This document shows, piece by piece, positions 11,831 to 31,649 of a stretch of DNA of 64,000 bases. Positions within the stretch are counted from its first letter, which is position 1. Each line of letters begins with the position of its first letter. The position numbers and the translations under genes are program-made. Location: the NCBI GenBank assembly GCA_012845835.1, contig JABAKD010000004.1:2184433-2248432 (forward strand), in the 5' to 3' direction. The notes beneath the pieces were generated by a model that saw only the letters and a program-made list of their open reading frames with translations, was not told the DNA's origin and did not search any database. The stretch is from Undaria pinnatifida (taxonomy: Eukaryota; Sar; Phaeophyceae; Laminariales; Alariaceae).

Positions 11831-14800
11831 TTTCTTGTTCTGGTTGCTAGGCTATGATCAAGTCAAGATGGCTTGAGACTGTTGTGTGACGTGGCTGTTG
11901 GTAGCTGTAGTGTTGTGCTCCTGTGCTCGTGGTTCTGTCTTGGTTGGCTTCACTATAATCAAGTCAATGGGGGTTAAATCTGAGGTGTGACGTAGCTGTT
12001 TGCAGCGGTATGCAGTGTTCGGTGTTGGGCTCCGGTGTTGATTTAACGGCAGAGGTGGCGGGAGCGGGGACGGCCGCCCCCTCTCGATTGAGAACGTGGG
12101 GTGCACGCGGCATGCTGTGCCACCGTCGTGACGTTAGCCCCTGTGAGACCTGAGAGGGAGAAAATGAGCACAACGAAGGACGATACTGAAAAGGCATCGG
12201 CCACACGAAGCACTATATGGTGCTGCGCTCGGCGTTCGGGGATGCTTTATTTATTTTATTGGGATTTTTCATCTTCTAAACACGTTAGCTATGTGTAGCT
12301 GTGTGTTCGATAATTTTTGGGTCGATACTCATCTTTGCAAGCTGCGTGATACACCGGCCGCACGTCTTTCCCGCGGATGTATCATCCTTTGAATGCATGT
12401 GACTCCTGCAACGGATTTTGTCAGGTGAACACACCAACAAAACGTTATCATAGTTGCTACTGCACGTGCTTCATTCCAAGGTAGTAAGTTGTTACGATTA
12501 TTTTGTGTCGAAATACTACAGGCAAAGACTTTCATGGCGCGCACACAAGACTCTTGAATCCTTCTTGAGATGTAGTTTCTGCTTATATAGATTTGGATGG
12601 GCTTCTGTACTACAGCAGCAGTAGTAGCACGTCACCAGCTCACTCACTCTGTCTGTTGGGTCAACGTTTACTGCGGGACACTCCTCCCATGTGATCTAGT
12701 GGTGCCATTACGTATCTCTCATGAGCGTGTCACGTGGATGGGCATCGCTGGCTCGGGTGCTTGAGCGATGCTCGCCCTGACCCGTGTGTCCAAGCAGCGT
12801 CGATGATAATACTTAGCTAGGAGGCTGGGCACTTGACAAGTTCTAGTAGCCGTATTTTTTTTGGCAAGTTTTATTATAAATAAAATAGTACAACTGGACA
12901 AGGTTTGGGTAATTATCGAGGGTATTGGCTGATCGTAGGTACTGAGTCTGCTTCGGGTTTCTTCATCGGGATATTTTTTGGGTACGTTCTCCGGGTTGGG
13001 TATCGGGTTCTTACATCTCCGGTGTTTCCTTGAATCTCTGCTTATTTATGATACGGCTCGTCAAAATGGTCTAGCGTTACGATGGTGATGCGATATTGGC
13101 CTTGAAGGCCGGTAACGTCCCAGGAACCGGATACGGGAGCGGTTGCCGTGCCTGAGAGGTCTTGTTCGATAGGAAACCAGTAGGGGACGGGTTAGATAAG
13201 AGCATTGTATCACGCCTGGCAGAACCATTGAACGGCCGGAAGTTGGAAAATATAAATCGCTGGCTGTATACCAGTAACCATCCTGTACAACGAATGAGTT
13301 AGTGACACTTGGATGGCAATCTCAACCTCTTGGCCGAACCTTGTAGGGGGTTGAAAATGATGGGCCAGCACGTACTATAATAGGGTTAGACTAAAGAGGG
13401 CCGGCAACTCCAAGACGCAACATGATTATTACTGAAGGGGATGGAAGGGGTGAAGTCACGTCAATTTTGAGCGAATATATCGACGAAGAAAAACAGTGCA
13501 CGAATGAATTTGTATCGTAACCAGGCGAATGCTTTTTTTTTAAACTTCATCTCGACGCGGATCCAAAAAAACAAAACAAAAAAAAACAATTCCGTGGTTG
13601 TGGCCGAAGAACTGGCCGAATAATTACTTTTCCAACTTCATGCGCGGATTTTTTGTACCAGGGGGCTCTTCTAAAGAAGACGGCTGCAATAGCCATCGGG
13701 GAGAGAACTCATCGACCATTCCTTTGAATCCACGTCGTTCCATACGACGCGCAATTGTCGGGCAGGGATGCCGGCGCGCGCTCGGACCCTTGTCCGGCCA
13801 TAACGAAACACCTCTCCACAAACCCCCATCTGCCGTATCTTCGTACACTACAAAAAACATCACACTAACGAGGTTGCCTGCGAGCGCAAAGCCCAGAAGC
13901 TCTCTTTCCGCACTATCATCATCAACACGTCGTTTCGATGCCGTGCGCGCGAAACAATACTACACACAATTGAGACCGGCAGGCACCGGCGTGCAAGAAG
14001 AACAAAGACACGGTTTGCATACGCGAACAAAATCCCATCACTAGATACAACCCTTACCCTTCCAAAGAAATACGGGACCCCTGTACCCTGTACACGCACA
14101 CTACGCGTGGCGGCAGATTTAGTCTCCCCGCCGCAAACCAACGCGACCGCAGCACGTCGATCACGAGTATGCGCCACGCCAATGTCTGGTCACGTGACGG
14201 CGCCCTGATATCCCTCATGAGCATTAAAGCACATTTCCACTCCTCGGAAAGATCACGATCTAGATCAAAAACATTATCGAGATCATGTACAATTATCCTG
14301 CATCTGCCGATATGTGAAGATGTACAGGATCTGCATACTTCATATACAGAGCACATACCCATTCTTGGTATCATTTGCTAGATGACGATGCAGATCGTAC
14401 GGCTCCCACCCGGTAGCATGAGCTGGGCCATACAAATCTTCCCTGGCAGATCTAGATCATCAATTGGATATCGGTGATCCGTCCGACGCGTGCACATTTA
14501 ATTTCACCCCGTTTTTACAGCAAAAATGCATCCCACACTAGTTCTAAGTAGTTTGTACCCCGACACGCGGATGCAGAGTTCAACAGAAGAGGTGAAGCCT
14601 CGCCACGCGATGCAACCCTGATGTCGCGCAAGAGCACCAATCACAGTGGTGTCTCACTACACCATTTTCTCCCTGACCGTGGATCAACACGCCCTGCAGC
14701 TTGCCGACAGACTGCCTGAAACAAAATCAGTGTCCAGACAGGCGGCAAATACTCCTCTTATACAATAGTCAAGGCGACTACCGCCCACACTTCTCCAACT

Positions 14801-15221
14801 CCTCTCGCGCATTCTAACCCCTTTTCCTTCCCCCCACCGGAGGCGGTATCTACAGAGGGTGTCACACCGGCTCGAGTGCGTCGCTTGATGGTGCACTAAA
14901 AAAGGCAGCCTCTTCTATTCGCCACCCGGTACGTCGTCTCCCGGGACGGCCCACACGCGGCACCACCAAAAACAACGAGAGACCGACAAGCTTGCATTTG
15001 ACTGCGCGAGCAACCCAACAGAGGTTCCCACCGTGCCACACCCCTCCGTTGCTTCAAACCCCAAAACCTCGAAAAGGGAAGCACACATTCACTTCTGATT
15101 GTTCCCAAGTGGCCTTCAATCCACAGCCACTCCTGCAGGCACAGTCGCATGTCCCGGTTCATTCCCGCGGTGTACTATAGCTCCCGCGTTACCATCCTCG
15201 TTGTTGTTGGCTTCTCCCTAC
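11831..15221. other. Intergenic stretch without recognisable genes
   Basis: No ORF here shows family motifs. It contains one copy of the CTTGCAAAGATGAG motif on the minus strand (about 12320-12400), short runs of A or T, and otherwise unique sequence. The 13.6-14.4 kb ORFs overlap on both strands without conserved features and look like chance. Confidence 0.5.
12320..12400 (-). repeat. Copy of the CTTGCAAAGATGAG dispersed motif
   Basis: On the minus strand it reads TGCGGCCGGTGTATCACGCA followed by GCTTGCAAAGATGAGTATCG. The preceding ATGCATTCAAAGG-like sequence is shared with the copy at 17921. Confidence 0.8.
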
Positions 15222-16075
15222 TCAATCCCCTGCTCTTTCCCCCCCCTCCACTCCTTCCTCTCCAGGTTCTCCCCCTTCTGCTACCCCTCCTGCCCCTTCT
15301 CCTCCTCCTCCTCCTCCTCTTCCTCCATCCCCTCCTCCTCGTCCTCCTCCTCCTCCTCCTCCATCCCCTCCTCCTCCTCCTCCTCCTCCATCTTCTTCTC
15401 TTCTTACTCCTCCTTCCCGTTGTTCCTCCCGTCCTCTTTCCCCTCCCCCTCCCACCCTCCCACCGCCCCCTTCTCTCCGTATTTCATCCACGGAAATGAC
15501 TTCGTCATCGTCGGATTCTGCATGGAGGCTACTGTCGGTGCTGACGTCGCCCTCGTCCGACCGCGTAGCATCGCGATGAAACCTGATCGTCGTCTCGAGG
15601 CCCCTCCGTCTGACCTTCTCAAACAGCATCGGGGAGTGGCACATGTCGCACGTGCCCTGCCCGTGGCAAAGCTTGGAGAAGACGCACACCGAGTCCGCCT
15701 TCTGTGCGACGGTGCAGCGACAGCAGTGCCATGACAGCACCCCAAACTCGGTGGTTCCGATGTTGTTGAGAAGGGGATCGAGGCAGATGTTACATGCACC
15801 GACGAGCTCGGCGAAGTCGTCGTTTTTCGCCACGAAGGCGTCGACCTGGAAAGCGAAATATGGCACATGTTTGGGCACGAGTTGATATATGGTACCAGTG
15901 CGGTGTATCTTGAGGTGGACTCGACCTTCACCGATGATGGCCGGGAAAATTTCTTTCAGAATCGTCCGATCGGTTGATGTTGACCTTTCGGCCACCCAAG
16001 GTGTTGTAAGAACGCCATTCAACAAGCCGCAGAGCCTCGCGACTGCCCGTGCTGCCCGTTCTAACCTCGACCCTT
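15222..16075 (-). CDS. Unrecognised Cys-rich protein with acidic and Gly/Glu-rich tail (5' end unclear)
   Basis: The frame is open from the stop at 15224-15222 back past 16075, but the first ATG lies late (SPMLFEK), so the 5' end is missing, spliced or decayed. Visible features in order: a hydrophobic N part (FPAIIGEGRVHLKIHRTGT); a cluster of paired cysteines, CNIC, then HCCRC, then C-x5-C-HGQGT-CDMC, spaced like a zinc-binding module; an acidic stretch (ESDDDEVISVDEI); and a long Gly/Glu/Arg-rich tail encoded by a (TCC)n tract. The cysteine block is not simple-sequence and its spacing looks selected, so it was probably once coding. I do not recognise the family. It could be a last exon, an old transposon protein or a pseudogene. 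The frame's upstream end runs into degenerate TTAGGG-like repeats. Confidence 0.45.
15240..15470 (+). repeat. (TCC)n pyrimidine tract
   Basis: CCTCCTCCT-type trinucleotide repeat with TTCCTCC interruptions. On the minus strand it encodes the Gly/Glu-rich tail of the Cys-rich ORF. Confidence 0.85.
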
Positions 16076-16142
16076 CCCAAGGGTTGGGGTTACGGTCAGG
16101 GGTACTGCTAGGGTTAGGGTTGGGGCTAGGGTAGGGTTAGAG
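16060..16142 (+). repeat. Degenerate interstitial telomere-like repeat
   Basis: GGGTTGGGGTTACGG, GCTAGGGTTAGGGTTGGGG and CTAGGGTAGGGTTAGAG are imperfect TTAGGG units. Cleaner tracts lie at 58997-59048 and 59251-59295. Confidence 0.75.
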
Positions 16143-19100
16143 TTTGAGTCAAGTCCTTGAGATTTTTGGGCTGGGGTTAGCCCGACCGACGTGCAGGGTT
16201 GAAATGGACAATTGACCAACGAACAGCACGATTTGTTCTGCCCGGCCGGCCTGCATTTAGAGTGAGCGGCTCAGGCAAGGGTTTTGTACAAGAGTTGAGG
16301 CCTACCATCCGTACCAGACGTTCCAGGAATGTCAGCCGTATAGTATGCACTGTAGATCATACTCGTACACATACTGATCGAGCAACTTGGCAGGACCTGT
16401 GGTGTACACACGAAGCATCCGTGAAATAGCTTAGAATTTAGGGACCCATTTGGGGCTTCAGAGGGCATAAGTACAAACACCACAAGAAACACGATTGCAG
16501 CATCGCCAGTACGAATCAGCCTCGGCTGCTGGACTAGAGGGGGGTTTCCGAACTGTATATTAGGAGTTGCAACACACGTGCGCCGAATGATGATATTATG
16601 CTACTGCTGGTGCTTCTGCATGTACGTCCTAGTCGCTTGATGAGATCGCACTCGCCACCATCTGGGCCGCTGTCACAGCATCCCACAAGAGTCAATGGGT
16701 GCGCTCGGTGTGCGAATTAAGTTAGCCCTGGGCTACGTGCGGGTGAGCATAGAACTCCTTACAAATATCGATTTCCTGAGCGGCCTCCATTTTTTTCGCT
16801 TCCCTCCACTCTAAGTTTAAGATATTATCGTCTCGGACGGCTGAGCGGGCTCGGATGCCTGAAAGAGCGCTTCTCAGCGCTTCTCATCGTTTTATTTTTT
16901 ATGAGTAGTCTAGCACTAGTCTAATCCATCAACGCTTTCTTATGAGTATCAAGAATGTGTAGTCTAGTGTTCTATAGACTAGGCTATATATTTTTTCCCG
17001 ATGGCACCGGGATTGGTCTCCCTTGCACCCCATTCATTCTTGGCGTCAGTAGCGCTCCCGGCTGGGGCTGCGAGGTTGGGGGTGCGAGTGGAGATGAGTG
17101 AGCCCATCGCCGGTGGTGTCGCCACCGGTGGGGGACGGGACGGGGGGGGAAGGTGACCGGGTAACGGTTATAATGTTCACAGGTTGCCGAAGCGCGGACA
17201 CCACAAGGAGGGGTAGCTAGCCTCAGATTCGCTCTGGGCCCCGCACTGGGCAGCTCCGGTGTACCGTGCCTGCAGACCCTCGAGTAGGGACGGTGTACAC
17301 GTGTTGCTAAAACACAGATGCAGAGGGCGTTTCCGTGCTGCAAGTGCCCTGTGTTCCGTAGCGTGTGCATATGACCTTGCTAGAGCAAACGTGGTCGTAA
17401 AAGGCTATGCGCCATATGAAAAGATTCACACATTTATTTAGTGTTGACACGAATGCTACCAAAGACTAGAATAACGGAGGGTATAGCGCTCAGCGCTGAT
17501 CCCACTTTCTTCTCCCGCATACTTGTTAAGCTCGTGCTCGGCATTTTATGTTTGTCGCGAGGTGTCTACTTGGAGAAGGCCGGACGGCGCTGATGGTGTA
17601 ATGCGTCCGTTGTGTTGTCAAACTCGGTGAAAGTATGTGCTTACGGTCACTACGCAGCTCTCTATCGCCTACTTCGGCGACGGAAAATACTGAAAGTCTG
17701 GAATGGCTCTAGAATATACGCTATACCTCGAAGTATTTTCGGAGGAAAACAAATATTTATGATGTCTTCAAATAGTATTCTTTGATTTGGAGCGTTGCGC
17801 CGTATACTTCGAAGTATACCTGGTGTGGCAGGGTTTATTCTCATTTCAACTTTCTCGCGCCTCTATTTAATGAAGGTATTTCAAAATACGCCAGTTACGA
17901 GTTCGAATACATCAAGGGTCGAAGGTACTCATCTTTGCAAGCTGCGCGATACACCGGCCGCGCTCTTTTAGATGCATTATTTTCTTGGAAGGTACAGACT
18001 TTATGAAACCTGCGCGGAGATGCTGCTATTTTTTTCCATTTTTTTTTTGGGTAAATTCCCAGTTCTGCTCTCAGTACGTACGGTTCCGCTCGTCGTATAT
18101 CAGCATCCTAGAATCGGCATGGGTCCATGAAAAATGCGCATATGAAACGAGAAAAAGATACCGATGCCGCCGGTATGCGTTGCGCTGAGTAACTCGCAAT
18201 TAATTGACCTTTCTGTGTCCCCAGAGGTACATTTTACATCGCGGCTAGCTAAAGTTGGTTGATCCTTTTTTTTTCATCTTTTGGAGTTAAATCGACACAC
18301 GACGCGTACGAAAATACGCGGAAGTGTGGTGAGCTAAAGCTTTATTTTTCCCCATCCGCCGGAGGATAAAAAAAAAAAAAAAAAAAAATCTTTTGGAATT
18401 ACGCATCCTGCAGAACCCCCCAAAAGGCGCCAAATATACTCGCACAGCCAACTTATCCGGAAATCAAACAATCCAACGCAAAAAACCGCGTTGCAATAAA
18501 AAAAGATCTCGAAGAGCTGAGAATGCGCTATTATGTCGCGAGCCTTTTCGAGTTTCTAAAACAAAGGGATTACTATTGGTTGAAAATGAGCACCAACCAA
18601 AACCGGCTGTGAGTTTCGCACGAAGATAAGAATTTCGAGAGTCGTTCTTTATATGAAGTTAATGCAGAGGGTACACTTTCCCAGAAGAAACCAAGGCTGG
18701 GGGGACATTCCTGTTTCTTACTTTTATTCTTACGAGTGAGCGTCTTGTACCGCACGCGACGGAAAAAAGCCCCTTTTTTTTTGCGCGGCGCGCGAATAAT
18801 ATGAAAATATATTTCCCGCCCCTACCCATGGTCGGTGAGCCTCGTAAAAAAAATATGACGATTTCTTTGGTCAATACCCGAAAATGTATGTACCCGACTT
18901 ACTTAGATATATTGCGACGATATTCAACGGCCAAAGAGGCCGAAGTCACCCCGAAATTTGAATATCGCTGGACTGTCACGTTTTCTGGTGCCCCACCCTC
19001 AGTGCCAACATATCCAACATCAGAACAGAAGTTGCTGCAGTAGGAGCAGGCCCGGCGGCCAGAGCACGAGGTCGAGACCAGGCTAATAACGACGGGGAGA

Positions 19101-20198
19101 AGCGGCACCAGGAATATTAATGGTACAAAAAAACAGCACCCGCAGCGATTCCAGCAGCAGCACCGGAGCAGGCCTGATATTAATAGGGTTTTGAAAGAAA
19201 TGTGCGGATTGAGTGTCACCAGAAAATATAATCCGTACTTCATCTGGTATGTTTGGGAGGTTGAAAAAAAAATGTGAAAAGGACCAGCAAAAGGTGACAA
19301 AACCATAACGTATGTCGCGTTCTTCGACGTGAATGGCATTTCAACTATCGTCATATTAACAATGCAATAGAAATCGCAACACAGCAGTATTAAATCTTGG
19401 GTACCTAGCGTTACCACGTCATTTCAGCTTACCGCCGCCCCCGCCGTGTAAAAGGTGAAACTTTTTTTTCTTCTTGATGAAAGGTAAAAGCTAAATGCGT
19501 TGTTCTGGATATTCTCCAATGGGTTATGCTTCAAAGTCACGAACAATCAATTCCGCCCGGACTTCTTAGGCGAGGACGGTGATTACGTCTGTTTCTTACG
19601 TGCTCAAGGAAAAATATTCTCCAGGCTTCAGCCAGCCTGTGATATGAGCCAGTCAAAGTAATGACATGGTTCCAACCTAAGATCGAACAAAGCAAATGAA
19701 CAAAAAAAACCCCATGATGTCAAGATCGCGAGGTTAAAATAATGAACAAAAACAGTTTCCACCCGAACCACGTTTTCTCGGTATGTCGTACTTTTGTGCA
19801 CATTTTTCGTTTTGTTTTTGCGACGCTGCCGCGCCACACAGCAGTAGTTTTGCTCCCTTCTCTTCATTGCTCTTCTAGCCCCGCAGGATTCCAAACGACA
19901 CAAGGCACTACACCCCATCCCACAGTCCGGCCACCCGCCGCGCGTGCGACGCAGTCGCAGTCAACACCCACGTCCCACCACACACGCAGAGAGAACGTAC
20001 GCACCGACGCGAACCGGAAACACGAAAAAAGGTGGATGGCCAGCAACAATAGACGCACCCGAACCTTTCTACGCCATCTCACAACGCCAGTGACCATGGG
20101 CAATAGAGACACGCCGTGAAGAATCGGCCCGTCTAAAGCGCGTGCCCATGTACTCCGAACTGCCAGAATTCTACAACTAGAGTAGCAGGCGTTCCTGT
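16143..20198. other. Long stretch without recognisable genes
   Basis: Only the dispersed motif at 17921-17990, an A21 run near 18368 and AT-rich sequence stand out. ORFs here are short and lack conserved motifs. The right end is downstream of the eL36 gene and would include its 3' UTR; I could not place a polyadenylation signal. Confidence 0.5.
17921..17990 (-). repeat. Copy of the CTTGCAAAGATGAG dispersed motif
   Basis: On the minus strand: GCGCGGCCGGTGTATCGCGC, then AGCTTGCAAAGATGAGTACC. It is most similar to the copy at 12320. Confidence 0.8.
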
Positions 20199-26839
<6,641 letters not shown>

Positions 26840-28256
26840 GGTAAAGAGTTGGGTTGTTCGGGCAGCAACGTCCTGAGCTGGAGCGCAACTCCTACTGTAC
26901 ACCGGAGCCCAGCCAGCCATAGACCCGGCTCGATCATCAAAATCCTGGAACCAAACGCAAACTTTATCCCCGTATCTGGAAGGCCTTCCGGGTTTTATAA
27001 CGCTTTGAAGTCAAAACCGGGAGTAGAGTCTGACCCTCGATCGCTGACAGCGTGATCTGTTCGTGGTGCCATGCTATGCTTCAGTAGCACTGCTGTGTGT
27101 CGGAACTGTACAGGGACAGCACCTCCTCGATGCACCTCCGTTCTACTAGACCGAGTGGCAAGCCCAACTGAAGCAAAGCCGAGACCCTGTACATCACATC
27201 TAGCAGCATGGAAATGTCATGTTCGTAACTTATCAACTTGGACGGATTTTTAATAGCCATTTCATGATTAACAGGTAAATAACAAGCACATTACATTTCT
27301 GCGCGCTGCCCATTGAGTAGATCAAGAAAGATCTTTGTGCGGCGTCTTGGCAGTGCACAGACAGCAGTGTACACAGCAGTGTAATTGTGAGGAGCAAAGG
27401 GGGCGAGTGGGAGTGCGCACCATCGATCCATTTTACCAGCACCTGCTAGGTGGAAGGTGCCAACATGAATTGTGTAGTCTAGTGGTGTGAGCAGAGAAGC
27501 TACCGCTGCAGCGAGAGAATAGCAGAGTCCGTTGTCAAGATGGCATAGACGAGACTATATCTTCAGCTGCCTGCGTGCTCGAGCGGAATTGTCGCGAGGT
27601 ATGGAGGATGACGCGCGAACACGTGGCGTACGTGCCATGCTGGAACTCCCGCAGAAAGTCTCGCTCACGGTGGAACGTTTCGAATAAATAGCAGGCCACA
27701 CCGTACATAAACAGAGCGGTACAACGCAAACAGTCAGTACGGCACAATGATCATAGAGCAAGGGAAGAATGAGGGCGGGGCGGTCGTGAACTCCCCCAGG
27801 GGAGTTGAAGAATGTGTTGCGCGTCGCTCGTCTCATGGTGATGCGGCACTACAAGTCTTGAGAGTAGAGGTGTTCATACAGTAGTAGAGGTGTTCATACA
27901 GTAGTGACGGCCGAAGCACCCCCAATAATATAACGACGGGGTAACGGACGGTGGCACGCTAAAGCTTCTACGTGGTACGCATAATGACGGTGAGTGAAGT
28001 GAACGTGGGAGCAAACAGGGAGAATCTGAAGGGATGTGCGCCAGGCATTCATTGCATAAAGGAAAGCCGGGCTCATGAAGCAAACCGCGAAGTGACGCTG
28101 TGGGGAAGGAGGAAGAGAGTAGATAAGGAGTACTCGTACCAAAGTTTCTCGGTGGAAGATCGAGGATGCAGTAGTATTGTACAGCGCAGTAGCAGTCCAA
28201 CAGTGCAGCAGCGATGCTGCTCATACATCACGATACTCGCATGATATGATAATATT

Positions 28257-28338
28257 ACTAACGAGGTAACGTAATTGAGCGCGTGTATACCAAGTATGAC
28301 TAACGAGGTAACGTAATTGAGCACATGCATACCAAGCG
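28257..28338 (+). repeat. 42-bp tandem duplication
   Basis: ACTAACGAGGTAACGTAATT at 28257 and again at 28299, each followed by GAGC and a diverged ATACCAAG. Confidence 0.9.
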
Positions 28339-28401
28339 TTCCTTTAAAACTAACGATTCGCATCCCTCCCTCTAATGCACAATGGCGTAGACAGTACATG
28401 G

Positions 28402-28584
28402 CCACATACATCACCTCGCATGCTGCATTTGGCAATACGTATCTCTTTCGTATAATTAGCGATGTCAGAAAATAATGGTAACTGTATGATGATGGTGACA
28501 AACAGTGCATGATCACATCACCTCGCCTGTTGTATTTGACAATACGTATCTCTTCCTTATAATTAGCGATGCCAGAAAATAATG
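28402..28584 (+). repeat. Pair of about 75-bp direct repeats
   Basis: CATCACCTCGC, TTTGGCAATACGTATCTCTT, ATAATTAGCGATG and CAGAAAATAATG recur about 110 bp apart with few changes. Confidence 0.85.
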
Positions 28585-28744
28585 TTACCTACAAATATTC
28601 TATAAAATATTCTAGCTTTCGATCCATGTATCATACAACAACAAATTGTGAAGATTTAACACGTTATTTACTGAACTTAAACACTGGGTTGCATGCTGCA
28701 TCTAACATCAAACCTTCTAGAATAGTAAACATTACAAGCCAGAT

Positions 28745-30120
28745 GATATAAAGGGATGTCTTATTGCTTCAATCGTCAGGTTTGTCCCCTTTGAGGATTT
28801 ATAGTTTCCGCGCACATATTGAAATGTCCCGCCCCCCGCCCCCCCCCCCCCCCTTCCCCTCCACTGACCCCCTCTTGTTCATAAAAAACCCCAACCCTCC
28901 CCCCCCGCCCCCCCGCCCCCCGATCCCCCCCCCCTTCCGCCTAGTTTGTTCAAACGCCCCACTCACAATCAAAATCGGCCTGAGTGATAAACACCTATAC
29001 GCAGTTGATATCACGTCATTATCTTTCTGACCATCCATGACGTAGTTTTCAATTCTTTTCCCCCCCCCTCCAACGCCCCCTCTTTTCCAACCACCTGCAC
29101 GATCGCCTAGACCTAGCACCACGCGTATAACAAGCTGCTACATATCTTTGATCTCACAGCCGAAGTGTATTTGAATATTCTTTGTGACCTAAACCTCCTA
29201 AAAAATCTCCCCCACCCCCCCCCCCCTCTTGCTCTCCCTTACTCAGACGCCCCACCAAATATCGAAATCCGCCACATTAATAAACACTTCACGCACAGGA
29301 TATCACCTCATTATCTTTCGAGAGCCATCCATGCCGCTGTGTCCCCCCCCCCCCCCGCGCCTCGAACGCCCCCTTCTTCCCCATCACCCGCACCATCGCC
29401 TAGACCTAGCACCACACGTATAACAAACCCCTCACCTAAAGCCCTTCCTCCCCCCCCCCCCCCCCCGCCCCGCCCCCGCCCCCACCCCCAACCCATCCCA
29501 ACCCCACCCCCTCGAACACTCCACCCTCTCTTTACTCACTGATTGTACGACTTACCCCAGGATATACATGATAAACTGATGCATTATTTCCAAAACCGTC
29601 ACATTTATCCCAGCAAATAATGTATAGTTTCCAGGCACATATTGAGCTGCCCCACACGCCCCCCCCCCCAATAATAAACTGGTGTCAAAACCGTCAGATT
29701 TATCCCCTCGAAAGGGTTTATAGCTTACATGCACAAATTGCCCCTTCCCCCCCCCCCCCTCCAAACCCGCTCGCTGTTGATCAAAACCAGGCCCCCACGT
29801 CCTTCAAAACTCCGCCCCACCCCCCTCACCGGTTATTCGACTTACAAGATTCACTTGATAAAAGGATACATTTCCCGTCACAGCTGTCAGATTTTGTCCC
29901 CCTCAGAAACGGGTTTTATAGTTTCCGCGCACAGACTGACTAAAATCATCCTGTTGACCCTGATAGCTACACTGTAGTTGTAAGGGGAGTCGCCGACCTA
30001 TATCCTTAATGAGGACACACAACTCGTAATGCGCGCGATCGGAGTATCACACACAGCTTGCAAAGATGAGTTTCGACGAAATCTTCGATCTCACAGCTGG
30101 AGTGTATTTTCATTTTTTAT
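28745..30120 (+). repeat. Poly-C-rich dispersed repeat, long plus-strand copy
   Basis: Built from repeated modules: TTTATAGTTTCCGCGCACA followed by a run of up to about 15 C; CATCCATGACG...CCCCC...ACC followed by GCCTAGACCTAGCACCAC; and an end module with TGTTGACCCTGATAGCTACA, a TATCCTTAATGAGGACAC stretch and the CTTGCAAAGATGAG motif (about 30030-30110). The same modules occur in reverse order on the minus strand at 54690-56280, and a partial plus copy runs off the right edge from about 63830. The homopolymer runs explain the Pro- and Gly-rich reading frames, none of which looks like a gene. Confidence 0.85.
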
Positions 30121-31649
30121 AATAATAGTGACACGTACCAGTAGTTTTGAGTTGTATCCTGAAAAGCAGTAAGTTTCAGATTTTCATACATATCTGCAAA
30201 CATGGAGAGAGTGCACGCGCCAATCAAAATGTTGAGCAGCAGCATCGCGTACCAGGTAGTGCGTACTCGTCTATCACTCGTACGATACAGCAGTTACCCT
30301 GATCCTAAGGACTCATTGTGCTTTTATCGGCGGACGCGTACCCGGTACCAGGTACAGCGGCATGGCGGGCGTGTGTCTTGCTACACCCCCCCCCAAAACG
30401 GGAATAGTTCATGTCGACGCCCATTCCCACGCACATACGTTTGATCGCGTAAACTACCGGACTTCTTTTATCGATACCCGTGTGTACCATTCTTGACCGG
30501 TCTACGGTTTCTGCTGTGCCATCCCATATTGTACTCCATATTGATAATGCCGATTACGTTTGCCCATTAAAAAAAGATGTACGACGTGCGTGCTCCTTCC
30601 TCACAATCGTTGGTGATACTCTCACGCTTTCATCTGGATCACGTCTCACAAGAACGTGTCTGGTTAGTTTTGCTGAGTTATTGCTATACTATTATCGCTC
30701 GCCTAAGTCTTTTGGTGTAGGTGAGCTGTGGTAAGGGTAAGGTTCGTCGCGCACTATATGAGCCCTTTCCCTGTGCGTTTCTTGTGGGCTCGTACGGGTG
30801 TCTCTCGTTCAGACTCGTAGCTCCACCGTACGTACGACTACATCTAGATGCTACGCATTTATGCTATGTAGAGTCCCGTATGATAACTGTGATAGAGCAG
30901 TAGTCTACAGTAGAAACTATAGTAATAAAGTTATAAAATAGATAGACTATGATGTTAGATCTAGCTCGAAATTCCCCACCTAAAGCTAAAATACCAACAC
31001 CAACCATTAGTCTAGACTACAGACTCTAGAGTGGAGAAAAAACAAAACGTATACGAAGTATTTTTTTTACGTAAAACAAAAGATTAGGACCCCTCCCCTT
31101 GGAAAAATCGCCCACCTAGTAGACTATATTACAAGTACCAACAACGCAGCTTGCAAATATGAGTATTGACCCGCAATTCGTCGAACTCACGGCTGACGTC
31201 CTTAAAATATTTTTATGAAATATTCCGTATGGGATGCTGTCCTTCTTTCAGATTTCCCGAAAGATCCTCCTCGTATGGCCCGTTTTGCATTAATTAAACC
31301 GTTTCGCATGCAACGACTTACCGACAATCTTATGATACTGCTCCGTACTTTTTGCTGCTGCTTGCAGTACTAAAACAATTGCAAAACTCATACCTGGTAC
31401 TTCAACACTCCAACCACCCTCATGCCACACACCAATTCACGCCCGCTGCAAAATCCCACTTACGGATAACACTTTCTGCATCGGTATCCCGCTCCTGTGA
31501 CAGCTGCTTCAGACTCGTTCTTCTCCACACGTAGGAATACATCTAAAATCATCAGGGGTTAGAGAGCCGCAGAAGCCGCGCTGCACGACTTACATTCGGG
31601 AGGAACAACAAGCGGCGGCGTTCATCCTTGACCAGGGGTACGGTATGCC
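30121..31649. other. Stretch without recognisable genes
   Basis: AT-rich unique sequence with the dispersed motif at 31130-31225 (AGCTTGCAAATATGAGTATT, TCGAACTCACGGCTGACG) as the only identified element. Confidence 0.5.
31130..31225 (+). repeat. Copy of the CTTGCAAAGATGAG dispersed motif
   Basis: GCAGCTTGCAAATATGAGTA followed by CGTCGAACTCACGGCTGACG and an AAAATATTTTTATGAAAT end. The closest relative is the copy at 6411. Confidence 0.8.

Larger units (their letters stand above)
26840..28744. other. Region upstream of eL36, no gene recognised
   Basis: It should hold the eL36 promoter and any 5' UTR, but I see no clear TATA box or other core element. It contains a 24-bp duplication near 27865-27905 (AGAGGTGTTCATACAGTAGT twice), a 42-bp tandem at 28257-28338 and a roughly 75-bp repeat pair at 28402-28474 and 28510-28584. 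Confidence 0.5.

Noticed and set aside
13598-14044. 149-codon plus-strand frame
   Set aside because: No motif, overlapped by equally long minus-strand frames, no supporting splice sites or codon bias.
28764-29542. Proline-rich frames near the poly-C repeat
   Set aside because: They come from homopolymer C-runs inside a dispersed repeat.
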